From Candidatus Cloacimonetes bacterium 4572_55 (lineage in GTDB: Bacteria; 4572-55), in assembly GCA_002084765.1 (NCBI GenBank), contig NBMB01000016.1, forward strand, positions 1 to 38,391: a stretch of 38,391 nt of DNA. The letters are read 5' to 3'. The translations under genes and the position numbers were made by a program. Position 1 is the first letter of the stretch. Every line of letters starts with the position of its first letter. The notes below the pieces were generated by a model, which was not told the origin of the DNA, ran no database searches, and saw nothing but the letters and a program-made list of their open reading frames with translations. This document shows positions 7,911-17,414 of the stretch, piece after piece.

Positions 7911-10900
7911 ATGATGTGTGTAAAAAGTCGTTATCTCCTGATTTTTTTCAACTTAATTCTTTTTTTAACATTGGCTTGGACTACGAGTTACGCGCAGAAC
8001 TTTAGCGTTTATATGAGAGTTGACGTCAATGGATTTACGCAGGATCTCATTATCGGTTTTCATCCAGACGCCACTGATGGTTTTGACTCTCTGGACATAG
8101 CGGCACCACCATCCATACCCGATTCAGGTGGCGGCGTATGGCTATCGAATGATCCGAATGATCCGGATTGTGTCAAAGATATACGCGCCAGCACAACTCA
8201 AAATACGATTTTTACTATTGAATATAACCCTCAAGCGGAACCGGTTACATTGCAGTGGATGTGGGACTCCTCTTGCTTGCCCTACTTAGGAAGTTTCACC
8301 ATAACCGATATAAATGATAATCCTGTCTTAGATATGACCGATACAGACAGTCTCATCATCACATCCGCGGATACTCCTTTCATCTATACGCACACCACTA
8401 TCAAGATACACGTCCAGCCTTTTCCTCCAGCCTCCCCGGTTGTTGTGCATGAGATTCCCGACACGTTAGTTTCCGTGGCTTTTGGTTCCTATGAGATGAA
8501 TCTAAATCACGTGTTTGACAGCGATCCGCCCGATGAGCCTCTTTCCTATTCCGTGTCTGGCGAAAGCCCAATCCGGCTGACGTTGACCGACTCAATACTT
8601 GTGGTCGAGGAGCCTTCCAACCCATCGCAAGATGATTCGACTTTCTCCGAAATTATTGTTTCTGCATTCGACTGTCAAGACACGACTCGGGAAAGCTTTT
8701 CTGTCTGTATGGTCACAAACCAACCGCCAGAATCGATCGATCTCAGCGGGGATTTGCAGATACAGGAAAATATGCCGATTGGCGAGATTATCGGAATTCT
8801 CACGACGTCCGACCCGGATATGGAAGATCAACACACCTATGAAATTGAAGAAGTAGATAGCCCATTCCAAATCGCGGGCGACTCGCTACAGACAGCCCAA
8901 ATTTTTGATTATGAATTTGATTATGAAAGTGATCCGAGATCTATCCGGGTCACAATTCTCTCTACAGATAACGGACTCCCATCTTATTCTTTCGACGAGC
9001 GTTTCTATATCGAGATCACAGACGTGAACGATGCGCCTGTAATCGCGGACACAACCCTCGAGATTTCAGAAAATAGTCCGCAAGGGACGATTCTTGGGAC
9101 AGTTCCCGCGGCTTCTGATGAAGATATGCCCCAGCAGTCCCTGACATATTCCCTGATTGATTCTGACGAAACAGGCACTTTCAGTATCGACTCTGCTAAT
9201 GGAGAGATTTTTGTAGAGGATCCCACGTATTTGAATTACGAAACCGATCCGATTATGACAATCCATGTGAGAGTGGAAGATGACGGCTCCCCGGCTTTGT
9301 CCGATACGGCTCGGATCGACATTGCACTGATCGACGTAAACGATGCGCCTGTAATAGAGGACGCGGCATTTGATATTTCGGAAAATAGTCCGCAAGGGAC
9401 GATCTTGGGAGCAGTTTCCGCCGCGGATGAGGATGATCGCCCCTCGCAGTTGCTGACATATTCCCTGATTGATTCTGACGAAACAGGCACTTTCAGTATC
9501 AATTCTACTAATGGAGAGATTTTCGTAGAGGATCCGACAAATTTGAACTATGAGGAAGATTCCACACACACCGTGATCGCGGTTGTTATCGACGACGGCT
9601 CTCCAGCTCTATCGGACAGCGGATTGGTGGAGATAACGGTCACCAATGTCAACGATGCACCGGAAATTTATCCTCCACCTGGGTCAGCGACCGTGACTGA
9701 GGACGGCGAGGTTTTCCTGCCTCCCATCACGGTGGATGATGAGGACGCGGGACAAGGAAATTGGGTCGTAACGCTCTCTGCTGATCACGGGGTTCCAAGT
9801 CTGGGATCAGATGAAGATGTCCATGTCTCGGAGATCAACTCTTTCTCAATAGAAATTTCTGGGACTCTAAACGCCCTGAACACGGTCTTGAGCACGGTGA
9901 TTTATCGTCCAGATCTGAACTACAATGGCATTGACAGCTTGACGATTGATCTCAATGATCAGGGTCACACAGGTCCTGGCGACGCGTTGACCGATCAAGC
10001 GAAGTTTGGAATAACGATTGATCTGGTCAACGACGCGCCGGAACTCAGTGCGCCGTTAGGTATCTCTGTGGGTGAGGACATGCCGACTCTCATACAGAAT
10101 TTTTTCGTGTCCGACATTGACGTAAATGAAACCGATCCGCCGGACAATACCTTAGAGATAACGCTGTCCGCCAGTCATGGTTTTTTTATAATTGCTGGAG
10201 ACAACGCGGAATTTTTTGTTCTGACCGGCGACTCGGCGACGCTTAACACCACTCTTGGATCCCTTTATTATCAAGGGGATCCGAATTATACCGGAGACGA
10301 TACTATCCATGTGGTAGTCAACGATTTGGGGCACAGCGGCGCGGGCACGGCACTTGCTGATTCAGCGGATATTCTCGTTGAAATAAGAGCTACAAATGAT
10401 CCGCCAGTGATCCACGCGCCAGTGGCTGTCCGGGTGCTTGAGGATTCTCTTCTGCGATTTACCGCGGACTCGCTGATTTTTGTCACGGATCCGGATATCG
10501 GCGGGTTAATTTTGCGTGTGCAACTTTCGGTCACGCACAGTATCCTGACTGTGGCAAATACAGAAGATGTGACGTTTGAGACCCCGCTTAGTGGGACTCA
10601 GCTTGAGTTCTATGGACGCTTTTCCTCCGTCAACAACGCATTGTCGATTGTGACCTATCGCGGTCCGCCAGATTGGAGCGGGTCTGATGAGCTTTCTATC
10701 AATGCCTGGACTCTTGACCCAATTGTGCCCGCGGAGCCTAAGAGTGTTGAGATTATTGTCATTCCAGTCAACGATGCGCCGACTGCAAACAGTGCCAACT
10801 TATCTACAGAGGAAGACGAGGATACGCCTGTTTGCATAAACCTACGCGACTTAGTCAGCGATTTAGAGACGCCGCCTCTACAGCTCACTTTTGCGATTGC

Positions 10901-13826
10901 TCAGGTTGAATCAGGAGAGGCTGTCCTGAATCCCAACGGACACAGGGCCTGTTTTACTCCGGTCGAAAATTTTTATGGAGATACTTTTTTTACCTATACA
11001 GTCACGGATCTGGGACAAGACGATTCGCCGCCAATCACGACCGACCCCACTCGGATTGAGGTTCACGTTGACGCGATTAATGATCCGCCGGATATTCGCG
11101 CGCCGGTAGCTGTCCAGGTGCTTGAGGATTCTTCCCTATGGTTTACCTCGGATTCGTTGATCACGCTTTCTGATCCGGATACCGGCTCCTACAATCATCG
11201 AGTATCTCTCTCTGTAACCAACGGCGTCTTGGCTCTGTCGAGCGAAACCGGCTCATCATCAATGGAGATTCTGGGAACGCTGGACTCCCTGAACAATGTT
11301 TTGACCACATTGGTTTACCATCCAGACCTGAACTACAACGGATCGGACGCGCTACAAATCCGTCTCAACGATTATGGTCATACCCGCTCGATCGCCGAGC
11401 GCGCAGTGGACATATCGGTCGTGTCGATCAATGATCCGCCGGTGAGTGACGACGATTTGGGCTATGTCGTTGACGAGGACGAGCAATTAGGCGGCTCCAG
11501 TGTGCTGTCTAACGATAGTGATCTGCACAACAACGCGCCGAATGAAAACAACCTGCCGCTGACAGCTCATGTCGTGACTGACGTCTTGTTTGGGGAATTG
11601 ACTTTATACGAAACTGGTGGATTTTTATACCAGCCGAATCTGAATTTCAGCGGCTTAGACAGCTTCATCTATATTGCCGTGGACAATCCTGGCGGAGAAT
11701 CCGATCCTGCAGTCGCCCGCATCCGTGTCATTCCTGTCAACGATCCGCCCCAGTTGACCGTAAATACACTCCATGTCACGCATCCAGTTGGCGACGATTT
11801 GGTGATCAGAGACGTCTCTGTTTCTGATTTGGACGCGGGACAAGAGGATATTCAGATCACGCTATCCGCGGATCAGGGGACCATATCGCTTGTGGACTCA
11901 ACCGATATCTCGGTCTCTTTTGACCCGGAGGGCATGCCTATTTTGACGGGTTCGCAAGCCGCGTTACATGCCGCGTTGGCGCAAGGAATCACCTATTCCC
12001 CGAATTTGTGTCGCAGCTATTCAGATGTGCTGACGATACGGGCGGACGATCAGGGTCACAGCGGTGAAGAATCTACGCCACTATCAGATAGCGCGGCAAT
12101 TCAGTTGGATATCGTGGATGACATCGCGCCTACAGCTCGGTGTCAGAGTCAACTTGTTGTCCAGTTAGATGCGATGGGGCAGGCTCTATTGCACCCGTCG
12201 GATATCGACAACGGTAGCGATGACAATTGCGGGATCGCCTCCCTTCGCTTATCCGGACAACAAGACGAGAGCGAGTCGGTTCTGTTCTCTTGCGATCAAG
12301 TGGGACAGACTATCGAGGCGACGCTGGTCGCGATGGACAGTAGCGGATTATGTGATAGTTGTTTCATGGATATACAAATTGAGAATATATATAATGGGGA
12401 TATCGACGAAGATATGATCCCGGATAACTGCGATCTTTGCTCTGACCCGGCGGATCCGTTTATCCAAGAACTCAATATACCTGGGGGGAAATCTAAACCG
12501 TTCACCCCGCCAGTTCAGTTGACAAACGCCCATGTTGGAACTGTTTTTGACTCCATTCCGCGCCATCGATTATATAGCCGTCGCAAGAGCGATGGGGAAA
12601 TTTATTATCTCAACTATAACGATTATCTGGAGATCGGGAGAGCATACTATATTCGTACCGGCGAGCGTCAGACAAAGAGTGTCGAATTTTCAGGGTGCGA
12701 CGTTGCCGAGCCGGTTCTATTGACTCGGGATGGTTCCTGGCAAGCGTTTTTCACAGGAAACCCATATCCAGATCCGATTTTGATGTGCTGTTTTGTTCTG
12801 AGTCCGCCTGACCCGGAAGCCTATTTTCTGGCGTGGGAAGAGGGAAAGTGGCATAAAAAAGATCCGACTGATCCGGAACAGACTATCCTTTCCGGCGCGG
12901 CTATGCTCATCTATTCGAGCGCGGACAGCCTGCATATCTGGAAAACCCCGCCATCGGGATCATTGCCAATTGTTGAGGATTTCGAGTGGTTGGCAAAGCT
13001 CCAAGTGCGTTGCGGCGATGTGAGCGATGAGGATACCTATTTCGGCGTGCATAAAGAGGCGCATACCGGATATGACGTCCGTTTTGATCGAGCCGAATTG
13101 CTATCGCATGAGTTGGAGTTTGTCCGTGCGATTTTCCGAGATGATACGCCGAAAAATTCCAATTCTTCGGGTTCCTTTCTTCACAAGGATATTCGATCAG
13201 AGGTCAGGGACATGGAGATATGGGAGATGGAACTGGACGCGAGTGCTTCTGGAAAAAAGATTGAACTGACCTGGGATTTGCCTCAAGTAGACCCGGAACT
13301 AAGTTTCACTCTTATCGATCTCGAGACCGGAGAAGAGATTGATATGCGGTCCACCAAACAATATGTGAAGGCTCATACTGGCGACGTCACTGTCGAGGAC
13401 ACGGAGATTGATCGGTTTTCTCGCATTGGCGCGCTGCCGGTGATGACAGCTAATACGCCTCGAAGCGGCGAAACCTATCCCTTCCGAATTGTGGCGAAAA
13501 AAATAGAAAAAGTCGAAGGAATCACAAACCTATGGATTGGACAAAATCAACCTAATCCTTTTAAGACAAGCACAAAAATCGTGTTTCAACTGCCTTATGA
13601 GCGACGGGTGAAAATCGATCTCTATAATATTGCCGGACAACGAATCCGGACCCTATGGGATGAAGAGACCCCGACCGGTCAATATAGCGTGAACTGGGAC
13701 GGAACGAATGATCGGGGAGAACCTGTTCGTAGCGGCGTCTATTTTTATCGCCTCCAGACAACGGATCAGAATGACGAAAAAGCGACTATCTCTAAACGAC
13801 TCATATATTTCGGGCAATCCGAATAG
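7911..13826 (+). CDS. Giant secreted cadherin-like adhesin with C-terminal sorting domain
   Basis: A 1,971-residue exported protein, start supported by TAGGAGG. After the signal peptide (1-29) comes the N-terminal domain shared with the preceding gene (GFHPDATDGFDS, then AAPPSIPDS). From about residue 270 to 580 there are three cadherin-like domains with DxND linkers (DVNDAPV) that bind calcium in this family. Residues 580-1400 hold about seven Ig-like units of the VCBS/bacterial-cadherin kind (VTEDGEVFLPPI; YRPDLNYNGIDSLTIDLND). About 1400-1510 is a cysteine-bearing HYR-like domain (GSDDNCGIASL) ending in an Asp-rich DIDEDMIPDNCDLC stretch. A less repetitive region follows, then the FlgD/Ig-like module from about residue 1875 (GQNQPNPFK; SGVYFYRLQT). 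It is probably a calcium-stabilised adhesion or matrix fibre. No catalytic domain is seen. Confidence 0.88.
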   Translation: MMCVKSRYLLIFFNLILFLTLAWTTSYAQNFSVYMRVDVNGFTQDLIIGFHPDATDGFDSLDIAAPPSIPDSGGGVWLSNDPNDPDCVKDIRASTTQNTIFTIEYNPQAEPVTLQWMWDSSCLPYLGSFTITDINDNPVLDMTDTDSLIITSADTPFIYTHTTIKIHVQPFPPASPVVVHEIPDTLVSVAFGSYEMNLNHVFDSDPPDEPLSYSVSGESPIRLTLTDSILVVEEPSNPSQDDSTFSEIIVSAFDCQDTTRESFSVCMVTNQPPESIDLSGDLQIQENMPIGEIIGILTTSDPDMEDQHTYEIEEVDSPFQIAGDSLQTAQIFDYEFDYESDPRSIRVTILSTDNGLPSYSFDERFYIEITDVNDAPVIADTTLEISENSPQGTILGTVPAASDEDMPQQSLTYSLIDSDETGTFSIDSANGEIFVEDPTYLNYETDPIMTIHVRVEDDGSPALSDTARIDIALIDVNDAPVIEDAAFDISENSPQGTILGAVSAADEDDRPSQLLTYSLIDSDETGTFSINSTNGEIFVEDPTNLNYEEDSTHTVIAVVIDDGSPALSDSGLVEITVTNVNDAPEIYPPPGSATVTEDGEVFLPPITVDDEDAGQGNWVVTLSADHGVPSLGSDEDVHVSEINSFSIEISGTLNALNTVLSTVIYRPDLNYNGIDSLTIDLNDQGHTGPGDALTDQAKFGITIDLVNDAPELSAPLGISVGEDMPTLIQNFFVSDIDVNETDPPDNTLEITLSASHGFFIIAGDNAEFFVLTGDSATLNTTLGSLYYQGDPNYTGDDTIHVVVNDLGHSGAGTALADSADILVEIRATNDPPVIHAPVAVRVLEDSLLRFTADSLIFVTDPDIGGLILRVQLSVTHSILTVANTEDVTFETPLSGTQLEFYGRFSSVNNALSIVTYRGPPDWSGSDELSINAWTLDPIVPAEPKSVEIIVIPVNDAPTANSANLSTEEDEDTPVCINLRDLVSDLETPPLQLTFAIAQVESGEAVLNPNGHRACFTPVENFYGDTFFTYTVTDLGQDDSPPITTDPTRIEVHVDAINDPPDIRAPVAVQVLEDSSLWFTSDSLITLSDPDTGSYNHRVSLSVTNGVLALSSETGSSSMEILGTLDSLNNVLTTLVYHPDLNYNGSDALQIRLNDYGHTRSIAERAVDISVVSINDPPVSDDDLGYVVDEDEQLGGSSVLSNDSDLHNNAPNENNLPLTAHVVTDVLFGELTLYETGGFLYQPNLNFSGLDSFIYIAVDNPGGESDPAVARIRVIPVNDPPQLTVNTLHVTHPVGDDLVIRDVSVSDLDAGQEDIQITLSADQGTISLVDSTDISVSFDPEGMPILTGSQAALHAALAQGITYSPNLCRSYSDVLTIRADDQGHSGEESTPLSDSAAIQLDIVDDIAPTARCQSQLVVQLDAMGQALLHPSDIDNGSDDNCGIASLRLSGQQDESESVLFSCDQVGQTIEATLVAMDSSGLCDSCFMDIQIENIYNGDIDEDMIPDNCDLCSDPADPFIQELNIPGGKSKPFTPPVQLTNAHVGTVFDSIPRHRLYSRRKSDGEIYYLNYNDYLEIGRAYYIRTGERQTKSVEFSGCDVAEPVLLTRDGSWQAFFTGNPYPDPILMCCFVLSPPDPEAYFLAWEEGKWHKKDPTDPEQTILSGAAMLIYSSADSLHIWKTPPSGSLPIVEDFEWLAKLQVRCGDVSDEDTYFGVHKEAHTGYDVRFDRAELLSHELEFVRAIFRDDTPKNSNSSGSFLHKDIRSEVRDMEIWEMELDASASGKKIELTWDLPQVDPELSFTLIDLETGEEIDMRSTKQYVKAHTGDVTVEDTEIDRFSRIGALPVMTANTPRSGETYPFRIVAKKIEKVEGITNLWIGQNQPNPFKTSTKIVFQLPYERRVKIDLYNIAGQRIRTLWDEETPTGQYSVNWDGTNDRGEPVRSGVYFYRLQTTDQNDEKATISKRLIYFGQSE
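9021..9644 (+). repeat. Tandem 312-bp duplication encoding two cadherin-like domains
   Basis: Units 9021-9332 and 9333-9644 have the same length and keep long stretches of identical DNA, for example around TATTCCCTGATTGATTCTGA. Both proteins read ENSPQGTILG, then LIDSDETGTFSI and NGEIFVEDPT. The neighbouring cadherin-like domains have diverged much further, so this pair is a recent duplication within the gene. Confidence 0.85.
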
Positions 13827-13847
13827 CAACCCTATTAATCCGCGTCA

Positions 13848-13864
13848 TCCGCGTAATGTGCGGA
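13848..13864. terminator. Small hairpin between convergent genes
   Basis: TCCGC and GCGGA enclose a seven-base loop in the 42-base gap between the convergent adhesin and glycosyltransferase genes, followed on the plus strand by CTCTTT. It could serve as a weak bidirectional terminator. A closely similar hairpin lies at 33662-33680. Confidence 0.35.
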
Positions 13865-13868
13865 CTCT

Positions 13869-14831
13869 TTAATCGTTCAAAGGATCGATCGTCTCTCGGA
13901 TCGAGTAACTTCTCTTTTCCGATCTCATATTGGCAATCATCTCCCCGACTAAACCGATGGAGAAAAACTGTGTCCCGATAATCTGCATCAAGACTCCCAG
14001 CAGCAGCATAGGACGCTCGCCGATCCCGATTCCTCTTAACCAAAGTATAGAAAGGTGCAGGTTGATAGCGAAACCGATGAAAAAAACAATGGCTCCGATT
14101 ATGCCAAAAAAGTGCATGGGTCGCTTCAGATAACGAGTCAGGAATATGACTGTCAGCAGGTCGAAAAATCCTCGATAAAATCGAGCAAATCCAAACTTAG
14201 TGACGCCGTATTTTCGGGGATGGTGCGTGACTGCTAATTCCCCGATTCGGTATCCCTGCCATTTTGCCAGAACCGGTAGGTAGCGGTGCAGTTCTCCGTA
14301 CACGGGTATTTCTTGCGTCACTTCTCGGCGATACGCCTTTAGCCCGCAGTTAAAATCATGGAGAGGAATCCCGCTTATCAGCGCGGTGATTTTGTTGAAA
14401 AATCGAGAGGGAATTCTTTTGCTTAACGGGTCGAAACGCTCTTTTTTCCAGCCGGAAATAAGGTCATAACCCTCTTCCAATTTATCAATCAGGCTCGGAA
14501 TTTCATCGGGATCGTCTTGGAGATCTGCGTCCATTGTGATGACATATTCTCCGCGAACAAGAGAAAATCCGACCGATAACGCGTCTGATTTACCACAATT
14601 AGTTCGCAGACGAATTGCCCTCACATTTGGATCGATTTTGCTGAGCCCGTGGATAACCTCGAAAGAATCGTCTTGACTGCCGTCGTCAATAAAGAGCACC
14701 TCATATCGATACCCTCTCGGCTTGAGAGCTTGTACGATCTGCTTGTGAAGCTCGGCAAGGCTTCCTTCCTCATTATAAAGAGGGATCACCACAGACACAT
14801 CAACAGAGGAATGTTTTCCTGTTTTTTTCAT
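13869..14831 (-). CDS. Family 2 glycosyltransferase, polyprenyl-phosphate sugar synthase type
   Basis: This 320-residue membrane-anchored GT2 enzyme probably moves a sugar from a nucleotide donor to a polyprenyl phosphate on the inner face of the cytoplasmic membrane (DPM1/GtrB/ArnC type). It shows SVVIPLYNEEGSL near residue 14, VLFIDDGSQDDS, the metal-binding TMDADLQDDPDEIP near residue 90, and FNCGLKAYRREV. Two hydrophobic segments follow at about 235-260 and 270-300 (FFGIIGAIVFFIGFAINLHL; LLLGVLMQIIGTQFFSIGLV), the usual two-helix anchor. It starts 50 bases after ctpA on the same strand and is the last gene of the yajC-led series, which otherwise has no glycan genes. Which sugar and which glycan it serves cannot be told. 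Confidence 0.88.
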   Translation of the reverse strand: MKKTGKHSSVDVSVVIPLYNEEGSLAELHKQIVQALKPRGYRYEVLFIDDGSQDDSFEVIHGLSKIDPNVRAIRLRTNCGKSDALSVGFSLVRGEYVITMDADLQDDPDEIPSLIDKLEEGYDLISGWKKERFDPLSKRIPSRFFNKITALISGIPLHDFNCGLKAYRREVTQEIPVYGELHRYLPVLAKWQGYRIGELAVTHHPRKYGVTKFGFARFYRGFFDLLTVIFLTRYLKRPMHFFGIIGAIVFFIGFAINLHLSILWLRGIGIGERPMLLLGVLMQIIGTQFFSIGLVGEMIANMRSEKRSYSIRETIDPLND

Positions 14832-14881
14832 TTTTTATCTTTCTGCTATGAAAGCGAATGAATTTATTCAAAAAACACGCG

Positions 14882-16498
14882 TTATTTTTCTTTTAGATCA
14901 GATCCCTCATCCGATTCGACCGACGCCAGTTGAATTAGATCATGGATACCGGTCGCTTTTTTTAAACAATCGATTGCATGTTGCACCTGAGGATTTTTCT
15001 CCAAACGAACAGCTTGGGCCCTCTCTTCATTATACAAAGTCAACGCCAGATTATAGCGCATCTCCTGCGTCAGTTCTTCTCGGATCTCCTCGAATTCCTC
15101 TTTGGTAACGGAAATTTCCGTCTCTTCCGTGATAAAATCAAAGAAAGAGTGCCTCATCTTTTCCGTGACGGTCAAATCCGCGTCTGGATGTTGGTTCACA
15201 TAACCAACTGTAAAATCAAACAAAATACTCTCTCGGAAGATGTCGCGCATCAAATCGGAATACTTATATCCCTCACGAATCATATCGGGAGTAATGCCTC
15301 CGCCGCCGTAAACCGTTCGATTTCCAGAGGTTTTAAACTTTTCCCGCTCCGTATCCTCTTCCTCGGAAATATCGATGTCAGAAGAATCGGAAAGGACTTC
15401 GAGATCGTCATGATCGCGATCTTTATGAATGCAACGACCGCTGGGCGTATAGTATTTCGCGGTCGTGAGCTTGAGTGCTCGCGTATCGGACAGAGGGAAT
15501 ATGGATTGCACGGATCCTTTCCCGAAAGTCTCTTTACCGATAATAATTCCCGCGTCATGGTCTTGAATCGCGCCAGCCACGATCTCCGACGCGCTCGCGC
15601 TCCCTTCATTGACCAGCACAGCCAACAGGATTCGATTGTGCCTTGGCAATGGAAATCGCGCTGTAAATTCTTGATTTTGTTCTAAGGTGCGCCCTCTGGT
15701 ATAAACGATCATTTTGTCTTTATCCAGAAAAATATCACTCACCTCAATCGCGGCTTCCAGCAACCCTCCGGGATTGTTGCGCAGGTCCAAAATCAGGCTT
15801 TCCATGCCTTCTTCCTTCAATTCGTCGATAGCTTGATTCAGCTCGTCGCTTGTCTTCTCCGAAAATTCCACGACCCCGATATAGCCGATTTCATCGGTCA
15901 TCATAAAGGCGTACGGCACGCTATGGATTTGGATTATGTCCCGCACAATCTTGAAATCAATCGTTTCGGTTGCGCCGGGGCGCCGAACTGTGATGCGCAC
16001 CTCGCTGCCCTTAGGTCCCCGCAAAACTTCGATAGCGTCCTGCACTGTCCACCCTGTCGTAGACTCTTCTTCCACAGAAATAATTTGATCCCCGGCTGAA
16101 ATACCGACTTGCTTGGCTGGAGTCCCTTCGATAGGGGCGATAATCGTGAGAACTTCGTTTCGTATCGCAATACGAATTCCCAAACCGCCGAATTCCCCTT
16201 TGCTATGAAGCATCAGATCGTCATAGCTCTCTTTTTTCATATAATTGGAGTATGGATCCAGTTGCAGCAACATGCCATCAATAGCGTGGTCGATCAGATC
16301 GTCCGGCATCACATCCTCGACATAGTGCTGATCAATAATATCAAGAATTCGAGTCAACTCGGTTAATCGGGGATCGCTTGCATTGTTTCGAGCTTGCACA
16401 TAATCCGCGACAAAGTTTGCGATCAAGGAGCCGAAGATGGCGATAAAGATATAAAGTGCAAGTGTTTTGCGCGTAATTGAATCCGAGTTTTTTTGCAT
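14882..16498 (-). CDS. ctpA: C-terminal processing peptidase, S41 family (CtpA/Prc type)
   Basis: A periplasmic serine protease anchored by one N-terminal helix (LALYIFIAIFGSLIANFVAD). It cuts proteins near their C-terminus using a Ser-Lys dyad. After the anchor come the substrate-lid region, a PDZ domain (GGLGIRIAIRNEVLTIIAPI, then GDQIISVEEE) and the S41 core with LILDLRNNPGGLLEAA, the catalytic Ser in NEGSASASEIVAGA and the Lys in KETFGKGSVQS. The ATG at 16496-16498 follows GAGAGG by six bases and gives 538 residues. A longer frame to 16603 would overlap the preceding gene and place the membrane anchor too far inside, so I reject it. The tail after the core is acidic and helical. It sits after a parvulin lipoprotein gene, a pairing that fits envelope protein quality control. 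Confidence 0.92.
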   Translation of the reverse strand: MQKNSDSITRKTLALYIFIAIFGSLIANFVADYVQARNNASDPRLTELTRILDIIDQHYVEDVMPDDLIDHAIDGMLLQLDPYSNYMKKESYDDLMLHSKGEFGGLGIRIAIRNEVLTIIAPIEGTPAKQVGISAGDQIISVEEESTTGWTVQDAIEVLRGPKGSEVRITVRRPGATETIDFKIVRDIIQIHSVPYAFMMTDEIGYIGVVEFSEKTSDELNQAIDELKEEGMESLILDLRNNPGGLLEAAIEVSDIFLDKDKMIVYTRGRTLEQNQEFTARFPLPRHNRILLAVLVNEGSASASEIVAGAIQDHDAGIIIGKETFGKGSVQSIFPLSDTRALKLTTAKYYTPSGRCIHKDRDHDDLEVLSDSSDIDISEEEDTEREKFKTSGNRTVYGGGGITPDMIREGYKYSDLMRDIFRESILFDFTVGYVNQHPDADLTVTEKMRHSFFDFITEETEISVTKEEFEEIREELTQEMRYNLALTLYNEERAQAVRLEKNPQVQHAIDCLKKATGIHDLIQLASVESDEGSDLKEK

Positions 16499-16568
16499 AT
16501 AGCGCCTCTCAAAATTTTTATATGGAGATATTACTCCGCGCACTCTGCGGATAAATCTACGGATACGA

Positions 16569-17414
16569 TCAGAGCTTTTCCAGAATTTCAGGATGCGTTT
16601 CAATAGTCGCGTTTTGTTCCAATTGCTTGATCAACTCATGGGTCCATTTTTTCTGCTTTTTCAATGCCAGATTATTGAAAATATCCTGTTTGACCTGTTC
16701 GAATTCACGAATAGAGCCAACCTCTTTCCGATCCGTCACCAACACCAAATGATAGCCAAAACCAGTCTTGATTGGCTTGGACACTCGGTTGACTTTCAGC
16801 TTCAGCGCGGCTTGGGTCAGATCATCAAGAGCTTCGCTTTCAGAGAAATAGCCCAGATCTCCTCCATTCTCCGCACCCATTTGATCTTCAGAAAATTCCT
16901 TTGCCAAGGCGGAAAAATCTTCGCCGTCTTTAATACGCTTACGAATATCGGTTGCCCGTTTCTGATTTGATATGACAATATGGCTCAGGCGCGCTTCGGT
17001 CTCCTCCCGCATAAACTCATCTTCATGTGCATCATAGTACGCCTTTGCCTCCTCGTCGGAAACACGACTCTCCTCTTCCAATTTTCGTCGGAGCGCTTCA
17101 TCAGCGAGCAGTTGCTCTTCAAACTCTTTTAGACGAAAGCGCACTTCGCTATCTTTTTGCAGATTTGCCTCTAAAGCCGATTGATACAGAAGTTGCTGTC
17201 TGACCCATTGCTCCACAAACTCCAGCTTTTCATCATTTCTGAACGAATCCAAATACTCTCTTGGTATCTTTCGCTTGAGTTCGTTCAGGGTCAGTGTCTC
17301 GCCGTTTACCCGAGCGATCACAGGGCTATCATCCTTCTCCTCTCTCTCGAAACAGCTGGCAAGAGAGAGAATAAACGGGAAAAATAGTGCATAAACGAGA
17401 TGTCGATATGTCAT
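16569..17414 (-). CDS. Parvulin-type peptidyl-prolyl isomerase lipoprotein (PrsA/SurA-like)
   Basis: A 281-residue envelope foldase. The signal peptide ends in the lipobox LASC at about residue 22, so it should be lipid-anchored. A helical SurA-N/PrsA-like chaperone region follows to about residue 135, starting with VIARVNGETLTLNELKRKIP, a common opening of this family. The parvulin domain spans about 140-235 (ARLSHIVISNQ; GEDFSALAKEFSED; NGGDLGYFSESE; GFGYHLVLVTD). A lysine- and glutamate-rich helix ends the protein. Its ATG overlaps the fmt stop codon by four bases (17411-17414), so translation is probably coupled. Likely helps fold outer-membrane or secreted proteins, of which this window encodes several. 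Confidence 0.9.
   Translation of the reverse strand: MTYRHLVYALFFPFILSLASCFEREEKDDSPVIARVNGETLTLNELKRKIPREYLDSFRNDEKLEFVEQWVRQQLLYQSALEANLQKDSEVRFRLKEFEEQLLADEALRRKLEEESRVSDEEAKAYYDAHEDEFMREETEARLSHIVISNQKRATDIRKRIKDGEDFSALAKEFSEDQMGAENGGDLGYFSESEALDDLTQAALKLKVNRVSKPIKTGFGYHLVLVTDRKEVGSIREFEQVKQDIFNNLALKKQKKWTHELIKQLEQNATIETHPEILEKL

Noticed and set aside
8592-9569. Minus-strand frames inside the giant adhesin gene
   Set aside because: They mirror the repeated cadherin-like domains and repeat for that reason only.
14978-15685. Plus-strand frame of about 235 codons
   Set aside because: It lies opposite ctpA, whose catalytic motifs are clear; the frame shows no protein-like composition or ribosome binding site.
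16499-16603. Extended ctpA N-terminus starting at 16603
   Set aside because: It would overlap the parvulin gene and push the membrane anchor to residue 45; GAGAGG before 16498 decides the start.
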